Below, piece by piece: positions 51,695 to 60,981 of a DNA stretch of 64,000 nucleotides. Source of the stretch: Schaedlerella glycyrrhizinilytica_A (GTDB lineage Bacteria > Bacillota > Clostridia > Lachnospirales > Lachnospiraceae); the NCBI RefSeq assembly GCF_042852765.1, contig NZ_AP031414.1; one strand, written 5' to 3'. Positions within the stretch are counted from its first letter, which is position 1, and every line of letters begins with the position of its first letter. The notes under the pieces were generated by a model, which was given only the letters and a program-made list of their open reading frames with translations, did no database searches and was not told the DNA's origin. The position numbers were made by a program, and so were the translations under genes.

Positions 51695-52006
51695 ATGGAC
51701 TCTATTGTAAAGAAATTATCGGAAATAGAATCTGCCGCTGCAGCGATCGTGAGACATGCGGAGGAGCAGAAAGAAGTCCTGGATCATGAATTTCGTGAGA
51801 AACGGAATCAATTTGACGAAGAACTTGAAAAAAAGACGATGGAGAAGATCAATGAGATCCGTTCAGAACTGGAAAAGACAACTTCTTCACTTCTGGATGA
51901 ACAGAGCGGAGAGAACAATGATTCGATCGCACTGTTGAAACAGCAATATGAGATAAATCACACAAAGTACGCGAAGGACATTTTAAAACGGATTACAGAG
52001 GTATAA
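51695..52006 (+). CDS. V-type ATPase peripheral-stalk subunit (H/G-like)
   Basis: 103 residues from ATG 51695, after AGGAGG; earlier in-frame starts lie upstream of the promoter. Almost wholly one charged alpha-helix (EIESAAAAIVRHAEEQKEVL...EFREKRNQFDEELEKK), the AhaH/NtpF type that forms the peripheral stalk with subunit E. It is the first gene of the operon, three bases ahead of subunit C. Confidence 0.85.
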   Translation: MDSIVKKLSEIESAAAAIVRHAEEQKEVLDHEFREKRNQFDEELEKKTMEKINEIRSELEKTTSSLLDEQSGENNDSIALLKQQYEINHTKYAKDILKRITEV

Positions 52007-52009
52007 GCC

Positions 52010-53056
52010 ATGGGAAATCTACTTACTTACAGTGGAATCGTAACCAAGATCCGTGCGATGGAAGCAAGACTTTTAAGAGAAGAGAATTTCGTGGAGATTG
52101 CGAACCTGCACAGCGTACCGGAAGTCGTGAATTATCTGAGAGATAATTCTTCCTATGCGTTTGTGCTGGGAAATCTGGATGAAAGTCAGCTACACCGTGG
52201 AGATATCGAAAAGATTCTGATCGGGCAGCTTTATTATGACTATTCCAAGATTTATCGTTTCTGCAATCTGGAACAGAGGAAGTTCCTGAAATTGTATATC
52301 AAGCGATATGAGATCGATCTGATCAATTATTGTTTCCGGATCGTGATCAACCATTATGAACAGCCGTTTGACCTGAACTATAAGAAACAGTTTTTTGACC
52401 GCTATTCGCAGATTTCGATCGAGAAGCTGATCACGTCCAGAACGACCGATGAACTGGTTGAGAATCTGAAAGGTACGGAGTATTACGAACCACTCAGCAG
52501 ACTCAGGGACAAACCGTCGATTACTTTGTTCGACTATGACCTGACGCTGGATCAATATTATTTTTCACAGGTCTGGAAAGACCGGAAGAAGGTACTGAAA
52601 AAGAAAGAATTGGAACTGTATACGCGTGACTGCGGCACGAAACTGGATCTTTTGAATCTGCAGTGGATCTACCGTGCGAAAAAGTATTACCATATGCAGG
52701 CGGCAGATATTTATTCGCTGCTTGTTCCGATTCACTACAAATTAAAAACAGAACAGGTAAAAGATCTGGTTGAATCTCCGTCATTGGACGAATTTGAAGT
52801 GCAGATCCAGAAGACATATTATGGAAAACGCTATCAGTTCAGCGGGGAACTTACGATCGAGCAGACCTATACGGAGTGTCTGCATAAGCTTTATGTATTA
52901 GACAAGCGCAGAAATCCGTATTCGATCGCGGCGATCAATACCTACCTGTTTTTGAAGGAAGAAGAACTCAGAAAGCTGACTACTGTCATCGAGTGTATCC
53001 GCTACAATCTTACACCGGGCGAGACGTTGGCCTACGTGGGAGGGAAAGCTATATGA
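52010..53056 (+). CDS. V-type ATPase subunit C (AC39/d-like)
   Basis: 348 residues, all helical, beginning LLTYSGIVTKIRAMEARLL and ending YNLTPGETLAYVGGKAI. It matches the funnel-shaped V0D_AC39 family that joins the rotor shaft to the membrane ring. Its TGA overlaps the ATG of subunit I as ATGA, so translation is coupled. Order H-C-I-K is common in clostridial V-type clusters. Confidence 0.92.
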   Translation: MGNLLTYSGIVTKIRAMEARLLREENFVEIANLHSVPEVVNYLRDNSSYAFVLGNLDESQLHRGDIEKILIGQLYYDYSKIYRFCNLEQRKFLKLYIKRYEIDLINYCFRIVINHYEQPFDLNYKKQFFDRYSQISIEKLITSRTTDELVENLKGTEYYEPLSRLRDKPSITLFDYDLTLDQYYFSQVWKDRKKVLKKKELELYTRDCGTKLDLLNLQWIYRAKKYYHMQAADIYSLLVPIHYKLKTEQVKDLVESPSLDEFEVQIQKTYYGKRYQFSGELTIEQTYTECLHKLYVLDKRRNPYSIAAINTYLFLKEEELRKLTTVIECIRYNLTPGETLAYVGGKAI

Positions 53057-55005
53057 TCGTAAAAATGAAATTTATCAACATCTCCGGACCGCGGGATGAC
53101 ATTGACCGGGTAACGGATCAATACCTCTCCCGATATGAGATTCAGTTGGAGTCGGCGCTCTCTGAATTGAAATCGGTCCAGAACCTCCGTCCGTTTGTGG
53201 AATTGAATCCATACAGAGATTCGCTTGCGTTAGCCAATCAATTCGTAAGTCTTCTGGAAAATGCGGACGATGTGACGCCGGATGCTTCGATGGGACTGGA
53301 TGATATGTTTGAACTCGTCCGGATGACCAACGACGATTATCTGGAGATTCAGGAAAAGAAAGAAAAATTAAAGCGTAGGATCGAAGAAAACCGCGGGAAA
53401 CAGCAGATCATCGCACCGTTTCGACCGCTGGACTGCAATCTGCAGGATGTACTCGATTACAAGTATATCAACTTCCGTTTTGGTAAGATCCCGATCGAAT
53501 ACTATCATAAGATGCAGAAATATCTGATGGACGATCTGGGAGCGATCTTCGTGGAGGGAGAGCGGGATGAAAGCTCCGTATATGGCGCGTATTTCGTATC
53601 TCCCGGGGAATCACTGAAAGTCGATGCGGTATTCCGCTCTCTTCATTTTGAGCGGGTAGCGCTGCAGGGCGGATTTGACGGTACGCCGACGGAAGCATTT
53701 ATGCGTCTCGACCGTGAGATCAGCAAGATGGAAGATCAGATTCGGGATCTGGATAAAGAAGCGGCAGAAATGCTGACAGAACGCGCTCCGCAGCTTGTCG
53801 CGGCGCAGAAACGTCTGGAAGAACTGACCAACAACTTTGACGTTCGTAAACTTGCGGCGCGCATGCAGGATAACGAGGAAGATTTCTACATTTTGTGCGG
53901 ATGGATGGCAGAGGATGACGTCGCCAAATTCCTTGATGAGATCAAGAATGACGAGAAAGTCTTTGTTGTTGTGGAAGATGACAGGGACAGTTACTTTGGC
54001 GAGCCGCCAACCAAACTGAAGAACCCGAAACTGTTCAAACCATTTGAGATGTATGTACAGATGTACGGACTTCCGGCTCACAATGAGATGGATCCGACGG
54101 TCTTCGTCGGACTGACGTATTCCTTTATTTTCGGTGCGATGTTCGGAGATGTGGGACAGGGACTTCTGCTCGCGATCGGCGGCGGACTTCTCTACTGGCT
54201 GAAAAAGATCCCGTTGGCGGGAATCATCGGCTGCGCGGGAGTGTTCTCCACATTCTTCGGATTTATGTTTGGAAGTATCTTTGGATTTGAAGATATCATT
54301 GAACCGATGTGGCTTCGTCCAATCGACAGTATGATGACGCTTCCGTTTATCGGAAAGCTGAACACGGTGTTTATCGTGGCGGTCGCATTTGGTATGGGCG
54401 TGATCATCTTGGCGATGATCCTTCATATTATAAATGCGGCGCGCAGTAAAGACATCGAGGGAACATGGTTCGATGTCAACGGTGTGGCGGGATTGGTGTT
54501 CTATGCATCGGTTGTCGCAACGGTCGTACTGTTCATGACAGGACATAAGACTCCGGGAGCGGTCGTTCTTGCAGTGATGTTCGGTGTGCCGCTGCTTTTG
54601 ATCTTGTTCAAAGAACCTTTGACAAAGAAGATCCAGAAGCGTGCGGACAAAATGGAAGAGAGTAAAGCGATGTTCCTTGTACAGGGATTCTTTGAATTGT
54701 TCGAGACATTGCTCAGCTACTTTTCTAATACACTTTCATTCGTCCGTATCGGAGCGTTTGCCGTCAGCCATGCGGCAATGATGGAAGTAGTACTGATGCT
54801 TGCAGGTGCAGAGGAGGGAAATCCGAACTGGATCATCATAATCCTCGGAAACCTGTTTGTCTGCGGTATGGAGGGACTGATCGTCGGTATCCAGGTACTT
54901 CGTCTGGAATACTATGAGATGTTCAGCCGGTTCTATCGCGGTTCCGGTCGGGAGTTCCATCCATATACAAAGACGGCTCCAAAGAAAAAAGGAGCTGCCA
55001 GATAA
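53053..55005 (+). CDS. V-type ATPase subunit I (a-subunit)
   Basis: 650 residues from ATG 53053. A long cytoplasmic coiled-coil N-terminal half (about 1-345) is followed by seven or eight membrane helices, with TYSFIFGAMFGDVGQG (start of the membrane part) and the conserved LSFVRIGAFAVSHAAM that holds the essential arginine facing the c-ring. It provides the ion half-channels. The family works with H+ or Na+; the ion cannot be set from this subunit alone. Confidence 0.95.
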   Translation: MIVKMKFINISGPRDDIDRVTDQYLSRYEIQLESALSELKSVQNLRPFVELNPYRDSLALANQFVSLLENADDVTPDASMGLDDMFELVRMTNDDYLEIQEKKEKLKRRIEENRGKQQIIAPFRPLDCNLQDVLDYKYINFRFGKIPIEYYHKMQKYLMDDLGAIFVEGERDESSVYGAYFVSPGESLKVDAVFRSLHFERVALQGGFDGTPTEAFMRLDREISKMEDQIRDLDKEAAEMLTERAPQLVAAQKRLEELTNNFDVRKLAARMQDNEEDFYILCGWMAEDDVAKFLDEIKNDEKVFVVVEDDRDSYFGEPPTKLKNPKLFKPFEMYVQMYGLPAHNEMDPTVFVGLTYSFIFGAMFGDVGQGLLLAIGGGLLYWLKKIPLAGIIGCAGVFSTFFGFMFGSIFGFEDIIEPMWLRPIDSMMTLPFIGKLNTVFIVAVAFGMGVIILAMILHIINAARSKDIEGTWFDVNGVAGLVFYASVVATVVLFMTGHKTPGAVVLAVMFGVPLLLILFKEPLTKKIQKRADKMEESKAMFLVQGFFELFETLLSYFSNTLSFVRIGAFAVSHAAMMEVVLMLAGAEEGNPNWIIIILGNLFVCGMEGLIVGIQVLRLEYYEMFSRFYRGSGREFHPYTKTAPKKKGAAR

Positions 55006-55014
55006 CGGTATTTT

Positions 55015-55062
55015 GCGGTGAAAGCCGCTGAATCAAATCCTTGTATGCGTAAAAGCGTACAA
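55015..55062 (+). other. Two intercistronic hairpins before the K-subunit gene
   Basis: GCGG-TGAAAG-CCGC (55015-55028) and TTGTATGC-GTAAAA-GCGTACAA (55041-55062, one G-U). The 122-bp gap is the widest in the operon and leads to the proteolipid gene, which is needed in about ten copies per complex. The hairpins may be RNA processing or stabilising sites. Confidence 0.5.
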
Positions 55063-55127
55063 AAAGATATATATTTCAGAAAGATACACATTTCAGAAAA
55101 GAACAGGAATCAAAGGAGGATTTCATT

Positions 55128-55562
55128 ATGACTTTAGCAACAAAAATCATCTTAATCACAGCATTGATCTTAAGCATCATCATTCCTTTCGGATATTATC
55201 TGATCGGAGAGAAAAACAAGAAACGCTATAAAAGAACGATCGGCGTGAACGCATTCTTCTTCTTTGGCGCATTTGCGATCGCATCTGTAATGCTTCTCGG
55301 CGGACCGCAGGTAAACGCAGCCGCAGCAGCAGATACAAGCGCAGCATTGTCAACAGGTCTTGGCTATATCGCAGCCGCTCTGGTTACCGGTTTATCCTGT
55401 ATCGGTGGTGGTATTGCCGTAGCGAGCGCAGCAAGCGCAGCCCTTGGCGCAATCAGCGAGGACTCCAGTGTGCTCGGTAAATCCTTGATCTTCGTAGGTC
55501 TTGCGGAAGGTGTATGTCTGTACGGACTGATCATCTCCTTCATGATCTTAGGTAAATTATAA
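55128..55562 (+). CDS. V-type ATPase proteolipid subunit K
   Basis: 144 residues with four hydrophobic helices. The second hairpin has GGGIAVASAASAALGAISED, then the ion-binding glutamate in FVGLAEGVCLYGLII. The first hairpin lacks a membrane acid, so there is one carboxylate per four helices, the usual state for NtpK-type V-ATPase rings. An alanine-rich loop (QVNAAAAADTSAA) joins the halves. AAAGGAGG is near ideal, fitting high expression. Confidence 0.95.
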   Translation: MTLATKIILITALILSIIIPFGYYLIGEKNKKRYKRTIGVNAFFFFGAFAIASVMLLGGPQVNAAAAADTSAALSTGLGYIAAALVTGLSCIGGGIAVASAASAALGAISEDSSVLGKSLIFVGLAEGVCLYGLIISFMILGKL

Positions 55563-55563
55563 T

Positions 55564-55872
55564 ATGAAAATGTATTTGATCAGTGATAATGTCGACACAT
55601 ACACAGGGATGCGGCTTGCAGGCGTGGACGGAGTTGTCGTGCATGAGCGTGACGAACTCCGCGAAGCGCTGGAGAAGGTACTGACCGACAAGACGGTAGG
55701 AGTTGTTCTTCTGACCGAGAAATTCGGACGGGAATTCCCGGACATTCTCGATCAGTTCCGCCTGGATAGAAAACTTCCCCTGCTGGTCGAGATTCCTGAC
55801 CGACACGGAACCGGCCGTAAGAAAGACTTTATCACATCTTATGTTACAGAAGCGATTGGCTTGAAATTGTAG
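55564..55872 (+). CDS. V-type ATPase subunit F
   Basis: 102 residues: MYLISDNVDTYTGMRLAGVDG and a C-terminal PLLVEIPDRHGTGRKKDFI, the small alpha/beta fold that sits on the rotor shaft (NtpG/AtpF). It starts one base after the K stop codon with no strong ribosome site, so it is likely translated by coupling. Confidence 0.93.
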   Translation: MKMYLISDNVDTYTGMRLAGVDGVVVHERDELREALEKVLTDKTVGVVLLTEKFGREFPDILDQFRLDRKLPLLVEIPDRHGTGRKKDFITSYVTEAIGLKL

Positions 55873-55890
55873 GAAAAGGAGGAAACCCTC

Positions 55891-56478
55891 TTGACGCTGG
55901 AAGAAAAAATCGCACATCTGCAGGCTACTTCGATGGAGGAGGCCCGCGCGGAGGGAAATGCAATCATTGATTCTTACCGCGAAGCGCTGCAGAAAGTGTT
56001 TGATGATCATAAAGAGGAAGCGATGCTTCAGTCTGAAACACGCATCAAAGCGGAGACTGTCAATGCAAGACAGCAGATCAATCAGGCATCCGCAAAAGCT
56101 CAGTTGGAGTTGAAACGCAGACAGAGTAAGATTCAGCTGGAACTGAAAGACAAGGTGTTTGAGGAAGCCTGTGCGCTTGTGCAGGACTATATGAAGACAG
56201 ACGCATATGAAGATTATCTGCTTAAATGTATCCGCAAAGCGGTTGCATTTGCAGATGGAGATCAGATGACAATTTATATTAACCCATCCGATGAGAATTG
56301 CCGTTTTTCACTGGAAGACGCGAGCGGCGTTCAACTGACTGTCAGTTCGGAAGATTTTATCGGGGGGATCCGCGCGGTCATCCGCGAACGGAATATTCTG
56401 ATCGACAATTCATTTAAGACACAGCTGCGCAATGAATACGACAGCTTTTTATTCTCGGGAGGTGACGGAATTGCTTAA
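55891..56478 (+). CDS. V-type ATPase subunit E
   Basis: 195 residues from a TTG start, with AAGGAGG seven bases upstream and no ATG nearby. A long N-terminal helix (LEEKIAHLQATSMEEARAEG) and a C-terminal globular domain ending RNEYDSFLFSGG. It forms the peripheral stalk with the first gene product. Its end overlaps the start of subunit A by eight bases. Confidence 0.92.
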   Translation: MTLEEKIAHLQATSMEEARAEGNAIIDSYREALQKVFDDHKEEAMLQSETRIKAETVNARQQINQASAKAQLELKRRQSKIQLELKDKVFEEACALVQDYMKTDAYEDYLLKCIRKAVAFADGDQMTIYINPSDENCRFSLEDASGVQLTVSSEDFIGGIRAVIRERNILIDNSFKTQLRNEYDSFLFSGGDGIA

Positions 56479-58237
56479 AACTGGTACTATTTACGGAATC
56501 AACGGTCCCGTCATTTACCTGAAAGGAAATACCGGTTTCCGTATGTCGGAGATGGTTTATGTGGGACATGAGAAACTGGTCGGAGAAGTGATCTCTCTGG
56601 ACAAGGATCTGACAACGATCCAGGTATATGAAGAGACGACGGGGCTTCGTCCGGGCGAGGAAGTGACCGCAACAGGAAGCGCGGTTTCTGTTACGCTTGC
56701 ACCGGGAATCCTGAACAATATTTTTGATGGAATCGAGCGTCCGTTGGAAAAGATCGCAGAGACCGGCGGCGCGTTTATCACACGCGGTGTCAGTGTGGAT
56801 AACCTGGACCGCACAAAGAAATGGTCGGCGCATCTGACCGTTTCTGTCGGAGACTATCTGCACGGCGGCGACATCATCGCCGAAGTGCCGGAGACACGCG
56901 CGATCGTGCACAAATGTATGGTTCCACCGGATCTGGAGGGAACGGTTCTTTCGGTTGTCCCGGACGGCGAGTATACGATCGACGAGGTACTCGTTGTGAT
57001 CGAGACTTCGGAGGGTGTGAAAAAAGAGCTGACGATGACGCAGCGCTGGCCGATCCGTGTGGCTCGTCCGACGCATCACCGTTTCCCGGCATCCATCCCG
57101 CTTGTAACCGGACAGCGTATCATCGATACGATGTTCCCGATCGCAAAAGGCGGTACGGCTGCGATCCCGGGAGGATTCGGAACAGGAAAGACAATGACGC
57201 AGCACCAGATCGCAAAATGGTCTGACGCTGATATCATCATTTATATCGGATGTGGAGAGCGTGGAAACGAGATGACACAGGTTCTCGAAGAGTTCAGTGA
57301 ACTGACAGATCCGAAGAGCGGAAATCCGCTGATGGATCGGACGACACTGATCGCCAACACATCCAACATGCCGGTTGCTGCCCGTGAGGCAAGTATTTAC
57401 ACCGGACTGACATTGGCAGAATACTATCGTGATATGGGATATGACGTGGCGATCATGGCAGACTCCACATCCCGTTGGGCAGAGGCCTTGCGTGAGTTGT
57501 CCGGACGTCTGGAAGAGATGCCTGCGGAAGAGGGATTCCCGGCATATCTGGCATCCAAGCTGTCCGCGTTCTACGAGAGAGCCGGAATGATGCACAACTT
57601 AAACGGAACCGACGGTTCGGTTACGATCATCGGAGCGGTATCTCCGCAGGGCGGTGACTTCTCCGAGCCGGTGACACAGAACACGAAGCGTTTCGTGCGC
57701 TGCTTCTGGGGACTGGATAAGAGCCTTGCCTATGCGAGACATTTCCCAGCGATCCACTGGCTGACAAGTTACAGCGAGTATCTCGGCGATCTTGCGCCGT
57801 GGTATCAGGATCATGTATCTCCGAAGTTCGTTGATTACCGGAACCGCCTGATGGCGCTTCTGAACTCCGAGAGCAGTCTTTTAGAGATCGTAAAACTGAT
57901 CGGAAGCGATGTGCTTCCGGATGATCAGAAGCTGATCCTTGAGATCGCCCGTGTGATCCGTCTTGGATTTTTGCAGCAGAATGCGTTCCACAAGGACGAT
58001 ACCTGCGTTTCTATGGAGAAGCAGTTCCTGATGATGGACACGATTTTGTATCTTTATAAACAATGCCGTGCACTTGTGACGATGGGACATCCGATGTCCG
58101 TACTGAAGTCGGAAAATATTTTCGAGAAAGTCATCGCGATCAAATATGACGTGCCGAATGACCGTCTGGAAATGTTCGCACAGTACCACAAGGATATTGA
58201 TGAATTCTATCAGCGTGTGCTGGAGAAAAATGCGTAA
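56471..58237 (+). CDS. V-type ATPase catalytic subunit A
   Basis: 588 residues from TTG 56471, which has GGGAGG eight bases before it; an in-frame GTG at 56462 lies inside that site and was not chosen. Beta-barrel domain, the A-specific bulge (about residues 115-185), then Walker A GGFGTGKT (Lys240) and the catalytic glutamate in GCGERGNEM. It hydrolyses or makes ATP with subunit B. The gene starts inside the end of subunit E. Confidence 0.96.
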   Translation: MLKTGTIYGINGPVIYLKGNTGFRMSEMVYVGHEKLVGEVISLDKDLTTIQVYEETTGLRPGEEVTATGSAVSVTLAPGILNNIFDGIERPLEKIAETGGAFITRGVSVDNLDRTKKWSAHLTVSVGDYLHGGDIIAEVPETRAIVHKCMVPPDLEGTVLSVVPDGEYTIDEVLVVIETSEGVKKELTMTQRWPIRVARPTHHRFPASIPLVTGQRIIDTMFPIAKGGTAAIPGGFGTGKTMTQHQIAKWSDADIIIYIGCGERGNEMTQVLEEFSELTDPKSGNPLMDRTTLIANTSNMPVAAREASIYTGLTLAEYYRDMGYDVAIMADSTSRWAEALRELSGRLEEMPAEEGFPAYLASKLSAFYERAGMMHNLNGTDGSVTIIGAVSPQGGDFSEPVTQNTKRFVRCFWGLDKSLAYARHFPAIHWLTSYSEYLGDLAPWYQDHVSPKFVDYRNRLMALLNSESSLLEIVKLIGSDVLPDDQKLILEIARVIRLGFLQQNAFHKDDTCVSMEKQFLMMDTILYLYKQCRALVTMGHPMSVLKSENIFEKVIAIKYDVPNDRLEMFAQYHKDIDEFYQRVLEKNA

Positions 58238-58251
58238 GGAGGGAATTTGCG

Positions 58252-59637
58252 ATGTCAATTGAATATTTAGGACTGAGCAGTATCAATGGTCCTCTGATCG
58301 CGTTGGAGGGCGTGCAGGATGCTTTTTACGATGAGATCGTGGAATTTGTCGTAGACGGCACAGAGCGCAAGATCGGACGTATTGTCGAGATTTACGAGGA
58401 CAAAGCCGTGATCCAGGTGTTCGAGGGATCCGAGAATATGTCTCTGAAAAATACACATACCCGTCTGACCGGACATCCGATGGAGATCGCACTCTCCCCG
58501 GATATGCTGGGACGGACGTTCAACGGAATCGGTCAGCCGATCGACGATCTGGGACCGATCACTTCCACATTGAAGCGGGACGTCAACGGTCTGCCGCTGA
58601 ACCCGGTGGAACGTGAGTATCCGCGTAACTATATCCACACCGGAATTTCCGCGATCGACGGTCTGACAACACTGATCCGTGGTCAGAAGCTGCCGATCTT
58701 CTCCGGAAACGGTCTTCCGCATGACCAGCTTGCAGCGCAGATCGTAAAACAGGCTTCCCTCGGTGAAAATTCCGACGAGCAGTTCGCGATCGTATTTGCC
58801 GCGATGGGCGTCAAGCATGACGTTGCGGATTTCTTCCGCCGTACGTTTGAGGACAGCGGTGTTGCCGATCACGTTGCGATGTTTTTGAACCTTGCAAACG
58901 ATCCGGTCGTAGAGCGTCTGATCACGCCGAAAGTGGCGCTTACCGTTGCGGAATATCTGGCGTTTGAACAGAACATGCACATTCTGGTCATTCTGACGGA
59001 TATGACTTCTTTTGCGGAGGCGATGCGTGAGGTATCTTCTTCCAAGGGAGAGATCCCAAGCCGTAAAGGTTTCCCGGGATATCTGTACAGTGAACTGGCA
59101 ACGATCTACGAGCGTGCCGGAATCGTGCAGGGCGTGAACGGATCTGTGACACAGCTTCCGATCCTGACCATGCCGAACGATGATATCACACATCCGATCC
59201 CTGACCTGACCGGATATATCACGGAGGGACAGATCGTACTGGATCGTGAGTTGAACGGACAGTCGATTTACCCGCCGATCAATATCCTGCCGTCATTGTC
59301 CCGTCTGATGAAAGACGGTATCGGAGCCGGATATACGAGAGAGGATCATCAGGATCTGGCGAACCAGTTGTTCTCCGCTTACGCAAAAGTAGGAGACGCA
59401 AGAAACCTTGCATCCGTTATCGGTGAGGACGAACTGTCTCCGATCGACAAGAAATATCTGGAGTTCGGAAAAGAATTTGAGACACGTTATATCGGACAGG
59501 GCATGAACGAGAACCGAAGCATGGAAGAGACTCTGGATCTTGGATGGGAGCTGCTGGGACTTCTTCCGAGAGAAGAACTTGACCGTGTGGATACGAAGAT
59601 ACTGGATAAGTATTATAAGGCAAAACCGGAAGACTGA
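58252..59637 (+). CDS. V-type ATPase subunit B
   Basis: 461 residues. Regulatory nucleotide-binding subunit: IEYLGLSSINGPLIALEG at the start, PIFSGNGLPHDQLAAQI in place of a Walker A motif, and YERAGIVQGVNGSVTQLPIL. The lack of a P-loop is normal for B subunits, which help form the catalytic interface with A. GGAGGG lies before the ATG, 14 bases after subunit A. Confidence 0.97.
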   Translation: MSIEYLGLSSINGPLIALEGVQDAFYDEIVEFVVDGTERKIGRIVEIYEDKAVIQVFEGSENMSLKNTHTRLTGHPMEIALSPDMLGRTFNGIGQPIDDLGPITSTLKRDVNGLPLNPVEREYPRNYIHTGISAIDGLTTLIRGQKLPIFSGNGLPHDQLAAQIVKQASLGENSDEQFAIVFAAMGVKHDVADFFRRTFEDSGVADHVAMFLNLANDPVVERLITPKVALTVAEYLAFEQNMHILVILTDMTSFAEAMREVSSSKGEIPSRKGFPGYLYSELATIYERAGIVQGVNGSVTQLPILTMPNDDITHPIPDLTGYITEGQIVLDRELNGQSIYPPINILPSLSRLMKDGIGAGYTREDHQDLANQLFSAYAKVGDARNLASVIGEDELSPIDKKYLEFGKEFETRYIGQGMNENRSMEETLDLGWELLGLLPREELDRVDTKILDKYYKAKPED

Positions 59638-59685
59638 TCTTCCGGCGGCGCCTGATTTCACAACGATCACGAGAGGAGGCATTCT

Positions 59686-60324
59686 ATGGATCCGCGTACG
59701 TTTCCCACAAAAGGAAATCTTATGCTTGCAAAGAATTCCCTGACGCTTGCGAAACAGGGATACGATCTGATGGATAAGAAACGTAATATTCTGATCCGGG
59801 AGCTGATGGATCTGATCGATGAAGCCCGGGACATTCAGAACGAGATTGACAGTACATTTACTCATGCGTATGAATGTCTGCAGCGTGCCAATATCGAGCA
59901 TGGGATCAATATGGTCGCGCAGCTTGCTTATACGGTGCCGATCGAAAATTCCATCACGATCCAGACACGAAGCATCATGGGAACCGAGATTCCGCATGTG
60001 CGTTATACCCCGGCAAATGAGATGCCGACTTATTCGTTCAGCACAACGAGAGAATCGATTGACCAGGCGACAAAAGCATTTCAGAAAGTAAAAGACCTGA
60101 CGGTGAAGCTTTCGATGGTGGAAAATGCCGCGTACCGTCTGGCTACGAATATCAAGAAGACACAGAAGCGTGCGAATGCGCTTCAGAATATTACCATTCC
60201 GATGTACACACAGCTTGTATACAACATTACCAATGCGCTGGAAGAAAAAGAGCGTGAAGAGTTTACGAGACTGAAAGTCATCAAACGAATGAAACAGAAG
60301 AAAGAGGCGAGAGCAGCCGGCTGA
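59686..60324 (+). CDS. V-type ATPase subunit D
   Basis: 212 residues. The N- and C-terminal long helices form the rotor coiled coil: TFPTKGNLMLAKNSLTLAKQ and NITNALEEKEREEFTRLKVI. GAGGAGG lies before the ATG. It is the last gene of the operon and is followed by a strong hairpin terminator. The operon thus encodes H, C, I, K, F, E, A, B, D, a full V/A-type set. Confidence 0.96.
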   Translation: MDPRTFPTKGNLMLAKNSLTLAKQGYDLMDKKRNILIRELMDLIDEARDIQNEIDSTFTHAYECLQRANIEHGINMVAQLAYTVPIENSITIQTRSIMGTEIPHVRYTPANEMPTYSFSTTRESIDQATKAFQKVKDLTVKLSMVENAAYRLATNIKKTQKRANALQNITIPMYTQLVYNITNALEEKEREEFTRLKVIKRMKQKKEARAAG

Positions 60325-60330
60325 GATATA

Positions 60331-60389
60331 AAAACCCCTCACAGAGATCTGAAGGCAGAGGAAGCCGGATCTTCGGTGAGGGGCTTTGT
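60331..60389 (+). terminator. Terminator of the V-ATPase operon
   Basis: CCCCTCACAGAGATC pairs with GATCTTCGGTGAGGGG (G-U and a bulge), A-run on the left and a broken T-run on the right; it may serve the convergent MerR gene too. Confidence 0.85.
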
Positions 60390-60403
60390 TGTACCGGGGC
60401 AGA

Positions 60404-60808
60404 TCACGTTTCTTTTGGTATGTCGATCAGGTTGCTTGTGTATGGGATCTTTCCGGACAGGACGTCGTCGTAAAATTGCTGTTTTCCGTCGATATAGTCA
60501 ATACAGTTCTCAACTTCACGCAGTTTCCTTTCCAATAATTCTTTCTTTTTAGCCAAAATCTGTTTGCGTTCGGGAATGGAACGCTCGCCTTTGAAGCACA
60601 AGGCGACGTATTCTTTCATTTCCACGATTCCCATGCCGCATCGTTTCAGACAAGACAGGCTGTTGATCCATGCCACATCCCTGTCGTCGAAAACTCTGTA
60701 ATTGTTTTCATTTCGTTTTACATTGGGAACCAAACCCTCATTGCAGTAATATTTTAATGTCTCATATTTCATACCGGTCAGATCACAGACTTCTTTCATC
60801 GAATACAT
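60404..60808 (-). CDS. MerR-family regulator (AdhR/NmlR-like)
   Basis: 134 residues from ATG 60808; a TTG one codon earlier fits the AGGAGG slightly better, so the start is uncertain by one codon. MerR helix-turn-helix (MKEVCDLTGMKYETLKYYCNEG), wing, and a dimerisation helix (about residues 80-112). Cysteines at 53 and 57 (SCLKRCGM) lie near the place of the redox cysteine of AdhR. It is divergent from an aldo-keto reductase whose promoter has the MerR layout, so it probably activates that gene on aldehyde or electrophile stress. Confidence 0.9.
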   Translation of the reverse strand: MYSMKEVCDLTGMKYETLKYYCNEGLVPNVKRNENNYRVFDDRDVAWINSLSCLKRCGMGIVEMKEYVALCFKGERSIPERKQILAKKKELLERKLREVENCIDYIDGKQQFYDDVLSGKIPYTSNLIDIPKET

Positions 60809-60905
60809 CAAGCTAGTTTCCTCCTGTCAGTTTTTACACACGGATGTGATAGATTTTGGCAATGTGTTTTTGAAATAAAATTTTTGAAACAGATTCAAAA
60901 AAAGG

Positions 60906-60936
60906 TTGACCGGTAGTTACTACCGGGTATTACAAT
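60906..60936 (+). promoter_or_regulatory. MerR-type promoter of the aldo-keto reductase gene
   Basis: TTGACC (60906-60911) and TACAAT (60931-60936) are 19 bp apart, and the spacer holds the perfect dyad CCGGTAGT-T-ACTACCGG. The long spacer with a centred palindrome is the classic MerR activator design. Confidence 0.9.
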
Positions 60937-60981
60937 ATCATTGTAATAAAAAAAGAGATCAATTGCAAGGAGTGACAGAGA

